Source of the DNA: Candidatus Levybacteria bacterium RIFCSPLOWO2_01_FULL_39_10
GTDB taxonomy: Bacteria > Patescibacteriota > Microgenomatia > Levybacterales > UBA12049
Length of the DNA: 5,258 bases
Reading direction: 5' to 3'
NCBI GenBank assembly: GCA_001782515.1
Contig: MFOV01000019.1
Coordinates: 2,383 to 7,640, forward strand
Numbering within the stretch: position 1 is the stretch's first letter; every line of letters starts with the position of its first letter. The notes under the pieces are model-generated. The model saw nothing but the letters and a program-made list of their open reading frames with translations, was not told the DNA's origin and made no database searches. Shown here in pieces: positions 1 through 4,807 of the stretch. The translations under genes were made by a program, and so were the position numbers.

Positions 1-105
1 ATAATTGAAAAAACAGCCCTATTAATAGATGGTGCTATACGCTTGACACGAAAGATTGGTGGAAAAATAGCTGAAATATTTGCAGGGCGATCACCGGCCC
101 AATAA
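1..105 (+). CDS. 3' end of an unrecognised gene (partial)
   Basis: Frame 1 is open from the window edge to a TAA at 103-105 and gives 34 residues, with the start outside the window. The tail reads IIEKTALLIDGAIRLTRKIG and then a basic, glycine-containing end finishing in GRSPAQ. It looks like an amphipathic helix followed by a flexible tail. I do not recognise the family and propose no function. That it is coding rests only on the open frame, its sensible composition, and the way it stops 41 bp short of the convergent gene ending at 147. No convincing terminator is visible between the two genes. Confidence 0.5.
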   Translation: MIEKTALLIDGAIRLTRKIGGKIAEIFAGRSPAQ

Positions 106-146
106 CTTATTTTTATCCCAATATAATCCTGGAGCTTAAAACAAGA

Positions 147-725
147 CTAAGACCGTTTCTCAAGGGGGAAGTTTTTGTAAAGCCATTCTCCCGACCTGTC
201 CATAAAAGTGGGTTTTACATATTCTCTATAAGACAAATAGGGAAGCATTGCTTTTATTATTTGATTTTTATGCATGTCGCCAAGCGTTATGATAAGCTCG
301 CCCGGGAAAAAATCAACTGTTCGGACATGTAGTATGTCCATATGCTCGCGTCTTACAAAATAAAAATCATACAACTCTCGCCATAGATAAAAGTGGTCCT
401 CAACAGTGATTCCCTCGCTTGAAATTTTATAGTGGAAATTTCGCGGTGGAATGAGGGAAAATGCAAAACCCATAAAAACAAGAGCTGCAACAACCACCAT
501 AAGAAGATATTGAGAAAAAAGAAAAAGAATCACTTCAATTAGAAATGCAATAAGAAGAGAAGTCATATAAAACTGCCTGCCTCTTGGAATATAAGGCCTT
601 CCGTGCGCTGACCAGGAAAGAACAGTTTTGACCTCATTGTAATGTTGGGGATCGTTTCCGATATGAGCAGGAATTTCATCCGGTAAATCTTTTGGCAAAA
701 ATTTTTCCCCTTCTTGTTCTTCCAT
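147..725 (-). CDS. Conserved-looking hypothetical membrane protein, two TM helices
   Basis: This is a 192-residue protein of unknown function. Residues 1-50 are acidic, then polar, with an R/P-rich stretch (HGRPYIPRGR) just before the membrane. Two hydrophobic helices follow at about 52-71 and 73-93, joined by a very short turn, so both ends probably lie on the same (cytoplasmic) side. Residues 97-165 look like a beta-rich soluble domain (FHYKISSEGITVEDHFYLWRE), reminiscent of the membrane-attached bacterial PH-like folds; that resemblance is inference. The C-terminus is aromatic and basic. The ATG at 725 is the first in frame. There is no Shine-Dalgarno site, but a promoter-like sequence at 732-760 would start transcription at the ATG. 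The style resembles short two-helix proteins of Patescibacteria, but I cannot name a family. Confidence 0.85.
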   Translation of the reverse strand: MEEQEGEKFLPKDLPDEIPAHIGNDPQHYNEVKTVLSWSAHGRPYIPRGRQFYMTSLLIAFLIEVILFLFSQYLLMVVVAALVFMGFAFSLIPPRNFHYKISSEGITVEDHFYLWRELYDFYFVRREHMDILHVRTVDFFPGELIITLGDMHKNQIIKAMLPYLSYREYVKPTFMDRSGEWLYKNFPLEKRS

Positions 726-731
726 AATTTA

Positions 732-760
732 ACTTTATTCCAATAAGAGTGTTTAGTCAA
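732..760 (-). promoter_or_regulatory. Possible leaderless promoter of the two-TM protein gene
   Basis: On the minus strand TTGACT (760-755, five of six bases of the -35 consensus) is followed by a 17-bp spacer and TAAAGT (737-732, four of six bases of the -10 consensus). The expected start point, about 7 nt beyond the -10 box, is the A of the ATG at 725, so the mRNA would be leaderless. This fits the missing ribosome binding site. The -35 box overlaps the stop codon of the upstream GIY-YIG gene. It is a prediction from spacing only. Confidence 0.4.
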
Positions 761-1044
761 GAAGTCCTTCGCTGAAGCTTCGGATCTCTAAGCTTTATAT
801 CATCTGAAACCAATCTTTTGTATTTGAATGCTTTTCCAGATCCTGATTTCAAATAAGTTTCAAAATTTAATGCCTTGTTTTTGGATTGAAAAGCAGCGTA
901 AAAAACCAAAACCCACGGAGTTCCTGATTTGGTATATCTACTACGTCCAGCATTATGTTCTTTGAACCTTTTGTCTAAATTACTTGTTGAACCAGTATAC
1001 AAACTGTTTAGTTTTTTGCTGAATAAAATATATACATAATGCAT
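757..1044 (-). CDS. GIY-YIG family endonuclease (UPF0213/YhbQ-like), intact
   Basis: This is a 95-residue single-domain GIY-YIG nuclease, the usual size for stand-alone members. Visible motifs are YVYIL (residues 3-7, the GIY strand), YTG (16-18, the YIG strand), R26 in LDKRFKEHNAG (catalytic arginine) and E62 in the ALNFETYLKSG segment (metal-binding glutamate). The family cleaves DNA with one metal ion; the biological target of these small proteins is unclear. I chose the ATG at 1044, where homology begins. A longer reading to 1131 would run through tRNA-Ser and spells the familiar tRNA-derived artefact GSNPTLSA. The last 11 residues come from CTTCG-type repeat DNA rather than the conserved domain. 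The gene lies 62 bp downstream of tRNA-Ser(TGA) on the same strand and is bracketed by a 10-bp inverted repeat. A decayed relative lies at 4446-4682. Confidence 0.88.
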   Translation of the reverse strand: MHYVYILFSKKLNSLYTGSTSNLDKRFKEHNAGRSRYTKSGTPWVLVFYAAFQSKNKALNFETYLKSGSGKAFKYKRLVSDDIKLRDPKLQRRTS

Positions 1045-1054
1045 AGCGAAGGAC
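764..1054. repeat. 10-bp perfect inverted repeat bracketing the GIY-YIG gene
   Basis: GTCCTTCGCT at 764-773 is the exact reverse complement of AGCGAAGGAC at 1045-1054. The right arm abuts the start codon of the GIY-YIG gene and the left arm covers its last codons, so the pair delimits the ORF almost exactly. Neither arm extends beyond 10 bp. It could be the terminal repeat of a minimal mobile unit or two copies of a dispersed CTTCG-type repeat; the sequence alone does not decide. Confidence 0.65.
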
Positions 1055-1067
1055 ACTCGATCTGAAG

Positions 1068-1090
1068 CCGTCCTTAACCGAAGGCAACGG
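1068..1090. repeat. Hairpin in the tRNA-Ser(TGA) trailer
   Basis: CCGT plus CCTT (1068-1075) can pair with AAGG (1081-1084) and ACGG (1087-1090), with a five-base loop and a two-base bulge. In the minus-strand transcript it lies between the 3' end of tRNA-Ser(TGA) and the GIY-YIG start. No T-tract follows, so it is not a canonical terminator. It may be a processing structure or part of the local repeat DNA. Confidence 0.45.
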
Positions 1091-1106
1091 ATCGGCGAAA
1101 GACGAG

Positions 1107-1193
1107 CGGAGAGAGTGGGATTCGAACCCACGGTGACATTGCTGCCACAAAGGTTTTCAAGACCTTCTCCTTAAACCGCTCGGACATCTCTCC
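1107..1193 (-). tRNA. tRNA-Ser (anticodon TGA)
   Basis: This is a complete class II tRNA of 87 nt including discriminator G (complement of 1107). The acceptor stem is GGAGAGA/TCTCTCC, the anticodon stem-loop is AAGGT-CTTGAAA-ACCTT with TGA at 1159-1157, and the T arm is GTGGG-TTCGAAT-CCCAC. The long variable arm typical of serine tRNAs forms a stem GTGGC/GTCAC with one G-T pair. The base after the discriminator is C followed by TCG, so CCA is not encoded and must be added by CCA-adding enzyme. It decodes UCA and, by wobble, probably UCG/UCU. It lies downstream of tRNA-Ser(GCT) and upstream of the GIY-YIG gene on the same strand. Confidence 0.95.
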
Positions 1194-1196
1194 ATT

Positions 1197-1321
1197 GCGG
1201 AGGAGGTGGGATTCCCTTCGATTTCACTCAGGGTAAACTTCTCATCCCACTAGCTCTTCATTCTTTGACAATCCCAGAACCGAAGTCCTGAGCCTGTCGA
1301 AAGGCGGAGGAGGTGGGATTC
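1197..1321. repeat. 18-bp direct repeat of a tRNA 3' end flanking a 90-bp repeat-ended insertion
   Basis: GCGGAGGAGGTGGGATTC occurs at 1197-1214 and again at 1304-1321. The second copy is the discriminator, acceptor 3' strand and T-stem of tRNA-Ser(GCT). Between them, 1215-1304 begins CCTTCGATTTCACTCAGG (1215-1232) and ends CCTGAGCCTGTCGAAAGG (1287-1304), which are imperfect inverted copies. Pairing continues inward with ACTTC (1237-1241) and GAAGT (1282-1286). This CCTTCGAC...CTCAGG-type motif is, to my knowledge, common as a dispersed repeat in many bacterial genomes. The arrangement resembles a small repeat element that duplicated its target. No ORF is present inside. Confidence 0.7.
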
Positions 1322-1392
1322 GAACCCACGCGAGCTTATTCAGCTCAGGAATTTAGCAAACTCCCGCAATGGACCTACTATGCGACTCCTCC
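1305..1392 (-). tRNA. tRNA-Ser (anticodon GCT)
   Basis: This is a complete class II tRNA of 88 nt with discriminator G. The acceptor stem is GGAGGAG/CTCCTCC, the D arm has a GCA/TGC stem and a GG in the loop, and the anticodon loop TTGCTAA (complement of 1353-1359) carries GCT at 1357-1355. The anticodon stem is GGAGT/ATTCC with one G-T pair. The long variable arm pairs GAGCT with AGCTC, and the T arm is GTGGG-TTCGAAT-CCCAC. CCA is not encoded. It reads AGC/AGU. It is first in the minus-strand cluster, about 110 bp below a strong extended -10 promoter. Its 3' end is duplicated 107 bp downstream. Confidence 0.95.
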
Positions 1393-1461
1393 TCGAATCA
1401 CAGTTTCGTGTTTTCGTCCTCATTCACACTCGGACTTCAACTTTTCACTGGATTCTCGTCT

Positions 1462-1482
1462 TCAAAATTCTCCGAATTTTGA
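1462..1482. repeat. Dispersed palindrome, copy 1
   Basis: TCAAAATTC, a three-base loop TCC, and GAATTTTGA form a perfect 9-bp hairpin. It lies in the leader of the tRNA-Ser transcript. Nearly the same sequence (17 of 18 bases over TTCAAAATTCTYCGAATT) reappears at 5241-5258, upstream of the tmRNA. It is probably a dispersed palindromic repeat. It is not followed by a T-tract on either strand, so a terminator role is not favoured. Confidence 0.6.
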
Positions 1483-1502
1483 GAATTCAGAGACTGAGGT
1501 GT

Positions 1503-1511
1503 ATTATAGCA
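1503..1511 (-). promoter_or_regulatory. Extended -10 promoter of the tRNA-Ser cluster
   Basis: The minus strand reads TGCTATAAT, a perfect -10 hexamer with the TGN extension that compensates for a weak -35. The region upstream has only poor -35 candidates (TACGAA at 17 bp, TTGTAC at 20 bp). Transcription would start near 1496, leaving a leader of roughly 100 nt before tRNA-Ser(GCT). It would plausibly cover both tRNAs and the GIY-YIG gene, as no terminator is seen between them. Confidence 0.65.
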
Positions 1512-1553
1512 TTTTGTGGGTAAAGTTCGTACAATAAACCAATATTTAACTTA

Positions 1554-3110
1554 ATGAAATTTCTTCAAAAAATCTTAGCAACCTTAGAAAAGAATGAGTT
1601 ATATTTTGTGGTTTTTGTAACCGGAGCTTGTGTTTTAATAATTGAGATAGCGGCTGTTCGGATACTTTCTCCTTATTTTGGAAACACGATTTACACTTTT
1701 TCAAGTATTATTACGACAATCCTTCTAGCACTTAGTCTTGGTTACTTCCTTGGCGGAAGGCTGGCTGACAAGAGCCCATCAAAGCTTCTTTTTTATCAGT
1801 TAATTTTTGCAAGCTCAATTGGAGTCTTTTTGCTTCTTATATTAAGCTATTTGGTTTTGCCTTCTGTTGCTTATTATTTCTCGATAATCTCAGGGCCTCT
1901 TATTACAGCAGTTCTTCTTTTTTTGTTTCCCAGTTTCATTCTTGGCATGCTCTCGCCATTTGTTATAAAGCTAGAAAAAGATAATTACAAAAAAGAAGGC
2001 GTTGGAAAAATATCAGGAAATGTTTTTTTCGCATCCACTCTTGGAAGTATAGCGGGAAGCCTTTTGGCAGGATTTGTACTTATTCCAAGATTTGGCGTAG
2101 ACCAGATAATCTTAGGGGTAGGTATTGCCCTTCTTTTTATTGGAATTTTGGGAACAGTATCATCTGGCGCACAAAAACATAAATTAAAAATTCTAATTAT
2201 CGCAGCGATTTTCGCATCTGTTGCGGCAGGACTTTTTATTAAACAGCAAAAAATAATTTCTGAGAACAGTGTTTTTGTAAAAGACGGCGTTTATGAAAAA
2301 ATCATTATTTATGATGCTAATTTGGGTGGAAAACCAATAAGGGTAATGCTTCTTGACAGAAGTTATTCAGGAGCAATGTATTTAGATTCAGACGATCTGG
2401 TGCAGACACAATCAAAATATTACGAGCTTTATAAAATTTTTAAACCTAAAATTTCCGAAGCCTTAGTTATTGGAGGAGCAACTTATTCGATTCCAAAAGC
2501 GCTGATTTCGGAAAGTCCGGATATCAAGGTGGATGTTGTAGAAATTGAACCTGAAGGATATGAGATTGCCAAAAAATATTTTAGAGTACCTGAAAATCCT
2601 AGGCTTACTAATTACACAGCTGACGGACGAAGATTCTTACACGATACAGATAAGAAATATGATTTAATTTTTGGGGACGCATATTATTCCTATTACAATA
2701 TTCCAGCTCACCTGACCACTAAAGAATTTTTTGAACTTGCTAGGGGCAGACTTACAAGCGAGGGGGTGTTTATTGGTAATTTCATAGGAGTTTTAGATAG
2801 GAATCCTCCCACGCTTCTTTTTTCCCAGATAAAAACTTTTAGGCAGGTTTTCCCAAACAGCTATTTTTTTGCAGTTGAAAATCCAAAATCAAGTGAGGTA
2901 CAAAATTTTATTTTTGTCGGAGTAGCGGGAGAGGGGAAAATTGATTTTGAAAGTGATGAGGTAAAGCTTAGCAATAATGATTTATTTCAAAAATTGGAAA
3001 GTAAACTAATTGATGTTTCCTCAATTAACCTTGAAAAATACCAAATTCTTACTGACAATTTTTCGCCCGTTGAATACTTAACAGCTGAAGTTTACCAAAG
3101 CATTAATTAG
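1554..3110 (+). CDS. Membrane-anchored spermidine-synthase-like protein (fused MFS/spermidine synthase type)
   Basis: This 518-residue protein has two parts. Residues 1-230 hold about seven hydrophobic helices (roughly 15-38, 46-67, 78-103, 110-136, 153-177, 183-204, 211-229) with a GGRLADKSPSK cytoplasmic loop, as in the MFS-like half of fused spermidine synthases. Residues 240-460 form a Rossmann methyltransferase-like domain: VIGGATYSIP (305-314, SAM or decarboxylated-SAM loop), VVEIEP (328-333, acidic ribose binder), ADGRRF (356-361) and YDLIFGDAYYSY (369-380, with the aspartate where aminopropyltransferases have their catalytic one). The C-terminal LTDNFSPVEYL is typical of this fused family. 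The usual YHEM substrate motif reads YYEL here, so true spermidine synthesis is doubtful and the substrate unknown. The start ATG at 1554 lacks a Shine-Dalgarno site; the first helix soon follows, supporting it. The stop overlaps the convergent gene by 4 bp. Confidence 0.88.
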   Translation: MKFLQKILATLEKNELYFVVFVTGACVLIIEIAAVRILSPYFGNTIYTFSSIITTILLALSLGYFLGGRLADKSPSKLLFYQLIFASSIGVFLLLILSYLVLPSVAYYFSIISGPLITAVLLFLFPSFILGMLSPFVIKLEKDNYKKEGVGKISGNVFFASTLGSIAGSLLAGFVLIPRFGVDQIILGVGIALLFIGILGTVSSGAQKHKLKILIIAAIFASVAAGLFIKQQKIISENSVFVKDGVYEKIIIYDANLGGKPIRVMLLDRSYSGAMYLDSDDLVQTQSKYYELYKIFKPKISEALVIGGATYSIPKALISESPDIKVDVVEIEPEGYEIAKKYFRVPENPRLTNYTADGRRFLHDTDKKYDLIFGDAYYSYYNIPAHLTTKEFFELARGRLTSEGVFIGNFIGVLDRNPPTLLFSQIKTFRQVFPNSYFFAVENPKSSEVQNFIFVGVAGEGKIDFESDEVKLSNNDLFQKLESKLIDVSSINLEKYQILTDNFSPVEYLTAEVYQSIN

Positions 3111-3667
3111 GCTTCATACTCGTAAACTTTTCCCCGCTCGTGTTCAAATGAGACCATTTCAGTCTCGCTCATTTTTTCAAAATAACGTCTTATTGGCCGA
3201 AGTGAATTTCCTGAAGCGCAGATAAATATAACATCCTTCTGCCAGACATTTTGAATGAGCTCTTTTAAAAACTCCGAGACTCTTTCTTCGACCTGTTTTA
3301 AACTCTCACCGCCCGGAGGAGAGGTTTCATAAGACCTATGCCATTTTGGATATTCTTTTGGATAAAGCTGGGCAATTCTATCTTTATTTTTTCCTGTCAG
3401 CTCTCCATAATCGCGCTCGCGAATTCTAGGATCTGCAACAACCAATTCCGTGCCTTCGTGAGGTTCAAGAACAATTTCAAGCGTTTTCTTGCACCTTTTA
3501 TTTGTTGCAGTATATGCTTTGGTTACTTTTTCGTTTTTGAGAAGGTCTCTTATTTTTTCAGCTTCTTCAATTCCTGAAGGTGTCAAATCAGGATCTCTTT
3601 TACCGGAAAATATATGATTTACATTATCAATTGTTTGGGCGTGTCTGAATACAAATAATTTTGCCAT
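3107..3667 (-). CDS. Histidine phosphatase / phosphoglycerate-mutase-like protein with altered active site
   Basis: This 186-residue protein belongs to the histidine phosphatase (phosphoglycerate mutase-like) superfamily. FRHAQT at 7-12 carries the phospho-accepting H9 and R8. LTPSGIEEA (28-36), the R58 region, and RERDYGELTGKNK (83-95, E84 as likely general acid) follow the pattern of cofactor-dependent phosphoglycerate mutases, as does PGGESLKQVEERV (118-130). The second conserved histidine, normally in a HGNSLR motif, is replaced: the protein reads CASGNSLRPIRRYF, with Ser152 (codon 3214-3212, TCA) in its place. Activity may be reduced, shifted to another phosphatase reaction, or lost. The rest of the fold is intact, so it is not an obvious pseudogene. 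The ATG at 3667 is immediately before the motif-bearing first strand and has no clear Shine-Dalgarno site. It diverges from comF across an 82-bp repeat-filled gap. Confidence 0.88.
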   Translation of the reverse strand: MAKLFVFRHAQTIDNVNHIFSGKRDPDLTPSGIEEAEKIRDLLKNEKVTKAYTATNKRCKKTLEIVLEPHEGTELVVADPRIRERDYGELTGKNKDRIAQLYPKEYPKWHRSYETSPPGGESLKQVEERVSEFLKELIQNVWQKDVIFICASGNSLRPIRRYFEKMSETEMVSFEHERGKVYEYEA

Positions 3668-3676
3668 GGTATATTA

Positions 3677-3747
3677 GGGAATAGGAGGTAGGTTGTAGGG
3701 TGTAGTTTTTTCAAACTAAACGCTATACGCTATCCCCTATACGCTAG
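3677..3747. repeat. Two inverted arrays of degenerate 7-bp repeats in the divergent promoter gap
   Basis: The left array is four abutting heptamers, GGGAATA, GGAGGTA, GGTTGTA and GGGTGTA (3677-3704). The right array is ACGCTAT, ACGCTAT, CCCCTAT and ACGCTAG (3720-3747); read on the minus strand in matching phase it gives GCGTATA, GGGGATA, GCGTATA, so both arrays fit a G-S-G-N-R-T-A-like unit in opposite orientation. They flank a small GTTT/AAAC hairpin (3705-3716). The array fills the gap between the histidine-phosphatase and comF starts and must contain their promoters, which I cannot place with confidence. Confidence 0.6.
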
Positions 3748-3749
3748 TT

Positions 3750-4445
3750 ATGGGTTTACTTGATTTTATTTTCCCAAAATATTGTGTTAATTGCAAAAGA
3801 GTGGGGGATTATCTTTGTCCGAATTGCTTCTCTTATCTCTCTTTTGACACCAAAAATATTTGTTTAATTTGCGGGAAACCCTCTTACAACGGGTTAACAC
3901 ATCCTAAGTGTCGGGGAAAGTATCGGATTGACGGCGCATTCACAGGGGTTGTCTTTAATCCTGTTTCAAAAAAACTAATTTATCAGCTCAAATACAAGCC
4001 CTATTTAAAAGATCTGGGAGACTTTATGACAGATTTATTGTATGAATCTTTAATCCAAAACGAAGAGTTTGTTAGGGTCACAAGAAGCAGATATGTTTTT
4101 GTGCCAATTCCACTATCTGACAAGCGCTTTAAAAAAAGAGGATACAATCAGGCGGAAATAATAGCTGTAAATTTATCAAAAAAGTTTGGATTTTTGGTGG
4201 TAAACGGACTAGAAAGAATACGTGAAACAAAATCTCAAGTTGGTTTAAATAAAGAAGAAAGAAAAGAAAATATTGCGGGTGCGTTTAGGCTGAAAGAGCA
4301 GTTTAAATATCATATAAAGAACAAAAATGTAATTATTGTTGACGATGTTCTGACAACAGGAGCAACTCTTTATGAAGCGGGTAAAATTTTTAAAAAAGGA
4401 GGAGTAATACAAGTTTTTGGAGTCGCCTTTGCCAGGGAGCAATAA
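3750..4445 (+). CDS. comF: ComF family protein (zinc ribbon plus phosphoribosyltransferase domain)
   Basis: This 231-residue protein is full length for the family. The N-terminus has a double zinc ribbon with cysteines C12, C15, C23, C26, then C38, C41 and C54. The rest is a type I phosphoribosyltransferase-like domain: FVPIPLSDKRFKKRGYNQAE (117-136), TKSQVGLNKEERKENIAGAF (160-179) and the PRPP-binding loop VIIVDDVLTTGAT (194-206). ComF is a cytoplasmic protein needed for late steps of DNA uptake in naturally competent bacteria, acting with single-stranded DNA and helicase partners. No other competence gene is visible here. The ATG at 3750 directly precedes the typical LLDFIFPKYC opening; no Shine-Dalgarno site is seen, as the last repeat heptamer ends 2 bp upstream of it. 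The GIY-YIG pseudogene begins at the very next base after the stop, on the other strand. Confidence 0.95.
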   Translation: MGLLDFIFPKYCVNCKRVGDYLCPNCFSYLSFDTKNICLICGKPSYNGLTHPKCRGKYRIDGAFTGVVFNPVSKKLIYQLKYKPYLKDLGDFMTDLLYESLIQNEEFVRVTRSRYVFVPIPLSDKRFKKRGYNQAEIIAVNLSKKFGFLVVNGLERIRETKSQVGLNKEERKENIAGAFRLKEQFKYHIKNKNVIIVDDVLTTGATLYEAGKIFKKGGVIQVFGVAFAREQ

Positions 4446-4682
4446 TTAAATGAGATGTTTATTTCTAAATGCAAAACCCGAACTACTCTTAAGATATTTT
4501 TCGAATTTTAATGCTTTACTTTTCGATAAAAATACAGCGTAGAATACCAACTTTACTGGCCTGAAATTTCTAGTTGGTTCGATTGAGCCCTCATTGTGGG
4601 ATTGAATTCTTGATTTTAAGTCGGTGGAAAAACCGTGATAGAAAGACCTATTTTTTAATTAGAGAATATATACGCAGTACAT
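4446..4682 (-). pseudogene. Decayed GIY-YIG endonuclease gene with in-frame stop
   Basis: Read from ATG at 4682, the frame gives MYCVYIL, then TAA at 4661-4659 (codon 8), then 70 further codons of clear GIY-YIG homology to a TAA at 4448-4446. Visible elements are FYHG (14-17, a degraded YIG), DLKSRIQSHNEG with R25 (21-32) and E61 in LKFEKYLKS (58-66). The paralogue at 757-1044 shares the layout: FY-A-F/V-x-SK-x-KAL-x-FE-x-YLKS. There is no ATG after the internal stop, so a working protein would need readthrough or an alternative start that lacks the first strand. The stop and the histidine in YHG suggest early decay. It lies downstream of the tmRNA terminator on the same strand and abuts the comF stop. 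Confidence 0.8.
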
Positions 4683-4690
4683 AAAGAAAT

Positions 4691-4729
4691 TGTACCACTT
4701 CGCCTAGGCTTCGCGGTACACACTTCGCT
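4691..4729. repeat. CTTCGC repeat cluster with hairpin, upstream of the GIY-YIG pseudogene
   Basis: CTTCGC occurs three times within 35 bp (starting at 4698, 4709 and 4723). TGTACC (4691-4696) pairs with GGTACA (4715-4720), and the 8-bp palindrome GCCTAGGC (4702-4709) lies between them. Similar CTTCG-rich DNA precedes the intact GIY-YIG gene near 1045-1105. No ORF or promoter is evident. Confidence 0.5.
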
Positions 4730-4736
4730 TTTTGGC

Positions 4737-4771
4737 AAACAAAAATGGCAGACCTTTTGTGTGGCCTGCCA
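4737..4771 (-). terminator. ssrA: Rho-independent terminator of the tmRNA
   Basis: On the minus strand TGGCAGGCC, an eight-base loop, and GGTCTGCCA form a 9-bp stem with one internal mismatch (4771-4746). It is followed by TTTTTGTTTG (4745-4737 and beyond). It lies 37 nt past the tmRNA 3' end and has the classic GC-rich stem plus T-tract form. It also separates the tmRNA transcript from the GIY-YIG pseudogene. Confidence 0.8.
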
Positions 4772-4777
4772 CGCGTA

Positions 4778-4801
4778 GCTCTTTACTAAATTATAAAGAG
4801 C
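4778..4801 (-). promoter_or_regulatory. Hairpin directly after the tmRNA 3' end
   Basis: GCTCTTTA and TAAAGAGC form a perfect 8-bp stem with an eight-base loop, starting 7 nt after the tmRNA discriminator. There is no T-tract. It may be a stop point for 3' exonucleases or a guide for endonucleolytic trimming of the tmRNA precursor; the role is inferred from position only. Confidence 0.5.
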
Positions 4802-4807
4802 GAAGTG

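Noticed and set aside
35..43. CTATACGCT resembling the heptamer repeat unit at 3720-3747
   Set aside because: A nine-base match inside a coding frame with no periodic neighbours; chance is sufficient.
85..100. GGGC/GCCC hairpin near the end of the first gene as a terminator
   Set aside because: It lies inside the coding sequence, has only four pairs with an eight-base loop, and the T-rich stretch is too far away.
563..760. 65-residue minus-strand ORF in another frame of the two-TM protein gene
   Set aside because: It overlaps the N-terminal half of a better coding frame and has lysine-rich, motif-free composition.
1045..1131. N-terminal extension of the GIY-YIG ORF (29 residues starting MGSNPTLSA)
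   Set aside because: It comes from the tRNA-Ser(TGA) 3' end and repeat DNA; homology to the family starts at the ATG at 1044.
1313..1537. 74-residue plus-strand ORF beginning MGFEPTRA
   Set aside because: It is the antisense of tRNA-Ser(GCT); GFEPTRA is the familiar translation of a tRNA T-arm region, and the rest crosses the tRNA promoter and a palindrome.
3338..3577. 79-residue plus-strand ORF
   Set aside because: Antisense of the histidine-phosphatase gene, low-complexity F/I/S-rich composition, no motif.
3677..3747. CRISPR-like array
   Set aside because: Units are 7 bp and contiguous, with no spacers of constant length and no cas genes nearby.
4245..4442. 65-residue minus-strand ORF
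   Set aside because: Antisense of the conserved PRPP-loop end of comF; no recognisable domain.
4452..4458. GAGATGT as a possible attachment-site copy of the tmRNA 3' end (GGAGATGT)
   Set aside because: Only seven bases match and they lie inside the GIY-YIG pseudogene frame; not distinguishable from chance.
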